From Thalassobacter stenotrophicus (GTDB lineage: Bacteria > Pseudomonadota > Alphaproteobacteria > Rhodobacterales > Rhodobacteraceae), in the NCBI RefSeq assembly GCF_001458315.1, contig NZ_CYRX01000010.1, positions 62,001-126,000 on the forward strand: 64,000 nucleotides of DNA. Reading direction: 5' to 3'. Positions 63,614 to 64,000 of the stretch are shown here, one piece after another. The position numbers and the translations under genes were made by a program. Below the pieces are notes generated by a model. The model saw only the letters and a program-made list of their open reading frames with translations, was not told the DNA's origin and did not search any database. Within the stretch, counting starts at the first letter, position 1. Each line of letters opens with the position of its first letter.

Positions 63614-63803
63614 GCGCACAGGGCTCCCGGGTCAGTCTTGGATGAGGGTATCTCTCGCAAAACGATCTTCAAGCCGCGCGCAGGCGTCTCTTAAATCGTC
63701 AATTGCGACATTGCCGAAAAACACATCCGTTTTGCCGCAACTTTGGGGGTTTTGCCCAAGCCTCGGGCATACTAAATCTATCAAAACCGACGGGAGTGTA
63801 GGA
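63614..63803. promoter_or_regulatory. Divergent promoter region, soxB / ccmI
   Basis: This 190-nt region drives soxBDAG on the minus strand and ccmI on plus. Repeated TTGCCG words and an AT-rich ATACTAAATCTATC near 63768-63781, close to ccmI, suggest a promoter there. No operator could be assigned. Confidence 0.4.
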
Positions 63804-64000
63804 ATGATATTTTGGCTGGTTGCCGGGGCGACCCTGCTTGTGGTTGTGGGGCTTTTGGCGCGGACGGTCTTTGGCGCCGACGCGGAGCAAAGCGGCGCGG
63901 CCCAAGACGTGGATGTGTACCGCGATCAGCTGCGTGAGGTCGAAAAAGACGTGGCGCGCGGCGTGCTTACGCCAGACGCCGCAGAACGCACCCGGCTTGA
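63804..64000 (+). CDS. ccmI: Cytochrome c maturation protein CcmI, N-terminal part
   Basis: Only about 65 residues are visible before the window ends. They show an N-terminal membrane helix (IFWLVAGATLLVVVGLLARTVF) and the CcmI/CycH signature VYRDQLREVEKDVARGVLTPDAAERTR. In the cell it presents apocytochrome c to the haem-attachment complex at the periplasmic face. GGAGTGTAGGA precedes the ATG. Confidence 0.85.
   Translation, partial: MIFWLVAGATLLVVVGLLARTVFGADAEQSGAAQDVDVYRDQLREVEKDVARGVLTPDAAERTRL

Noticed and set aside
1-64000. tRNA, rRNA, CRISPR arrays, insertion sequences or prophage genes
   Set aside because: Intergenic stretches are short and showed no tRNA arms, direct-repeat arrays or transposase/integrase motifs by eye; a covariance or profile search was not possible.

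Overview
The window is a stretch of chromosome from an alphaproteobacterium of the order Rhodobacterales, most likely a marine Roseobacter-type bacterium; I cannot fix the genus. Three layouts support this placement. One is the block nifR3-ntrB-ntrC-ntrY-ntrX followed by trkA-trkH-hfq-hflX. The second is an NtrC without the sigma-54 contact loop, as known from Rhodobacter. The third is a set of typical roseobacter modules: soxBDAG, aglR/EFGAK, fused ispDF, and a Liv-type transporter linked to an acyl-CoA ligase. Genes are dense, often overlap by 4 nt, and I see no rRNA, tRNA, CRISPR array, prophage or insertion sequence.

Layout. 1-6549 (minus): acyl-CoA ligase and a Liv-type ABC transporter (livG, livH, livM, livK, livF, the last cut by the window edge). 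6838-12132 (minus): a self-contained reductive dehalogenase fusion, then a kynurenine formamidase-like hydrolase and kynureninase. 12287-13524 (plus): aroQ and a LuxR-type regulator with an altered ligand pocket. 13851-15565 (minus): rpsB-tsf. 15804-18029 (minus): a SYLF lipoprotein, hflX and hfq. 18191-21120 (minus): trkA-trkH. 21234-21662 (plus): a small lipoprotein. 21659-28840 (minus): the nitrogen-control cluster. 29061-32582 (plus): ispDF, pgpA, a CinA-type amidase and amtB. 32624-37037: a COQ10/RatA-like protein, hpt, a membrane protein, lipA, an agmatinase-family enzyme and a flavin reductase. 37034-40718: a lone Fbp/Pot-type ATPase and a dimethylglycine/sarcosine dehydrogenase-like flavoprotein. 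40795-48513: the alpha-glucoside uptake operon aglEFGAK with the divergent repressor aglR. 48825-53723 (plus): a chemotaxis operon STAS-cheY-cheA-cheW-cheR-cheY plus a small protein that looks like a CheZ/CheT phosphatase. 53744-58408: an Atm1-type ABC exporter, a LysM protein, a LOG-family enzyme and sodB. 58510-63613 (minus): sarcosine oxidase soxBDAG. 63804-64000 (plus): the start of ccmI.

How it works together. The cell seems equipped to scavenge marine organic matter: alpha-glucosides (agl), methylated glycines derived from betaine (sox and the GcvT-type flavoprotein), carboxylic acids activated to CoA esters, tryptophan breakdown products, and possibly halogenated aromatics. Nitrogen status is read by NtrBC/NtrYX and ammonium enters through AmtB.

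The most notable items are the one-protein reductive dehalogenase with its own NAD(P)H reductase, the CheZ/CheT-like protein closing a che operon that lacks cheB and receptors, and the LuxR-type protein whose acyl-homoserine-lactone contact residues are changed. All calls rest on reading the sequence and recalled family knowledge; no search or structure prediction was run.
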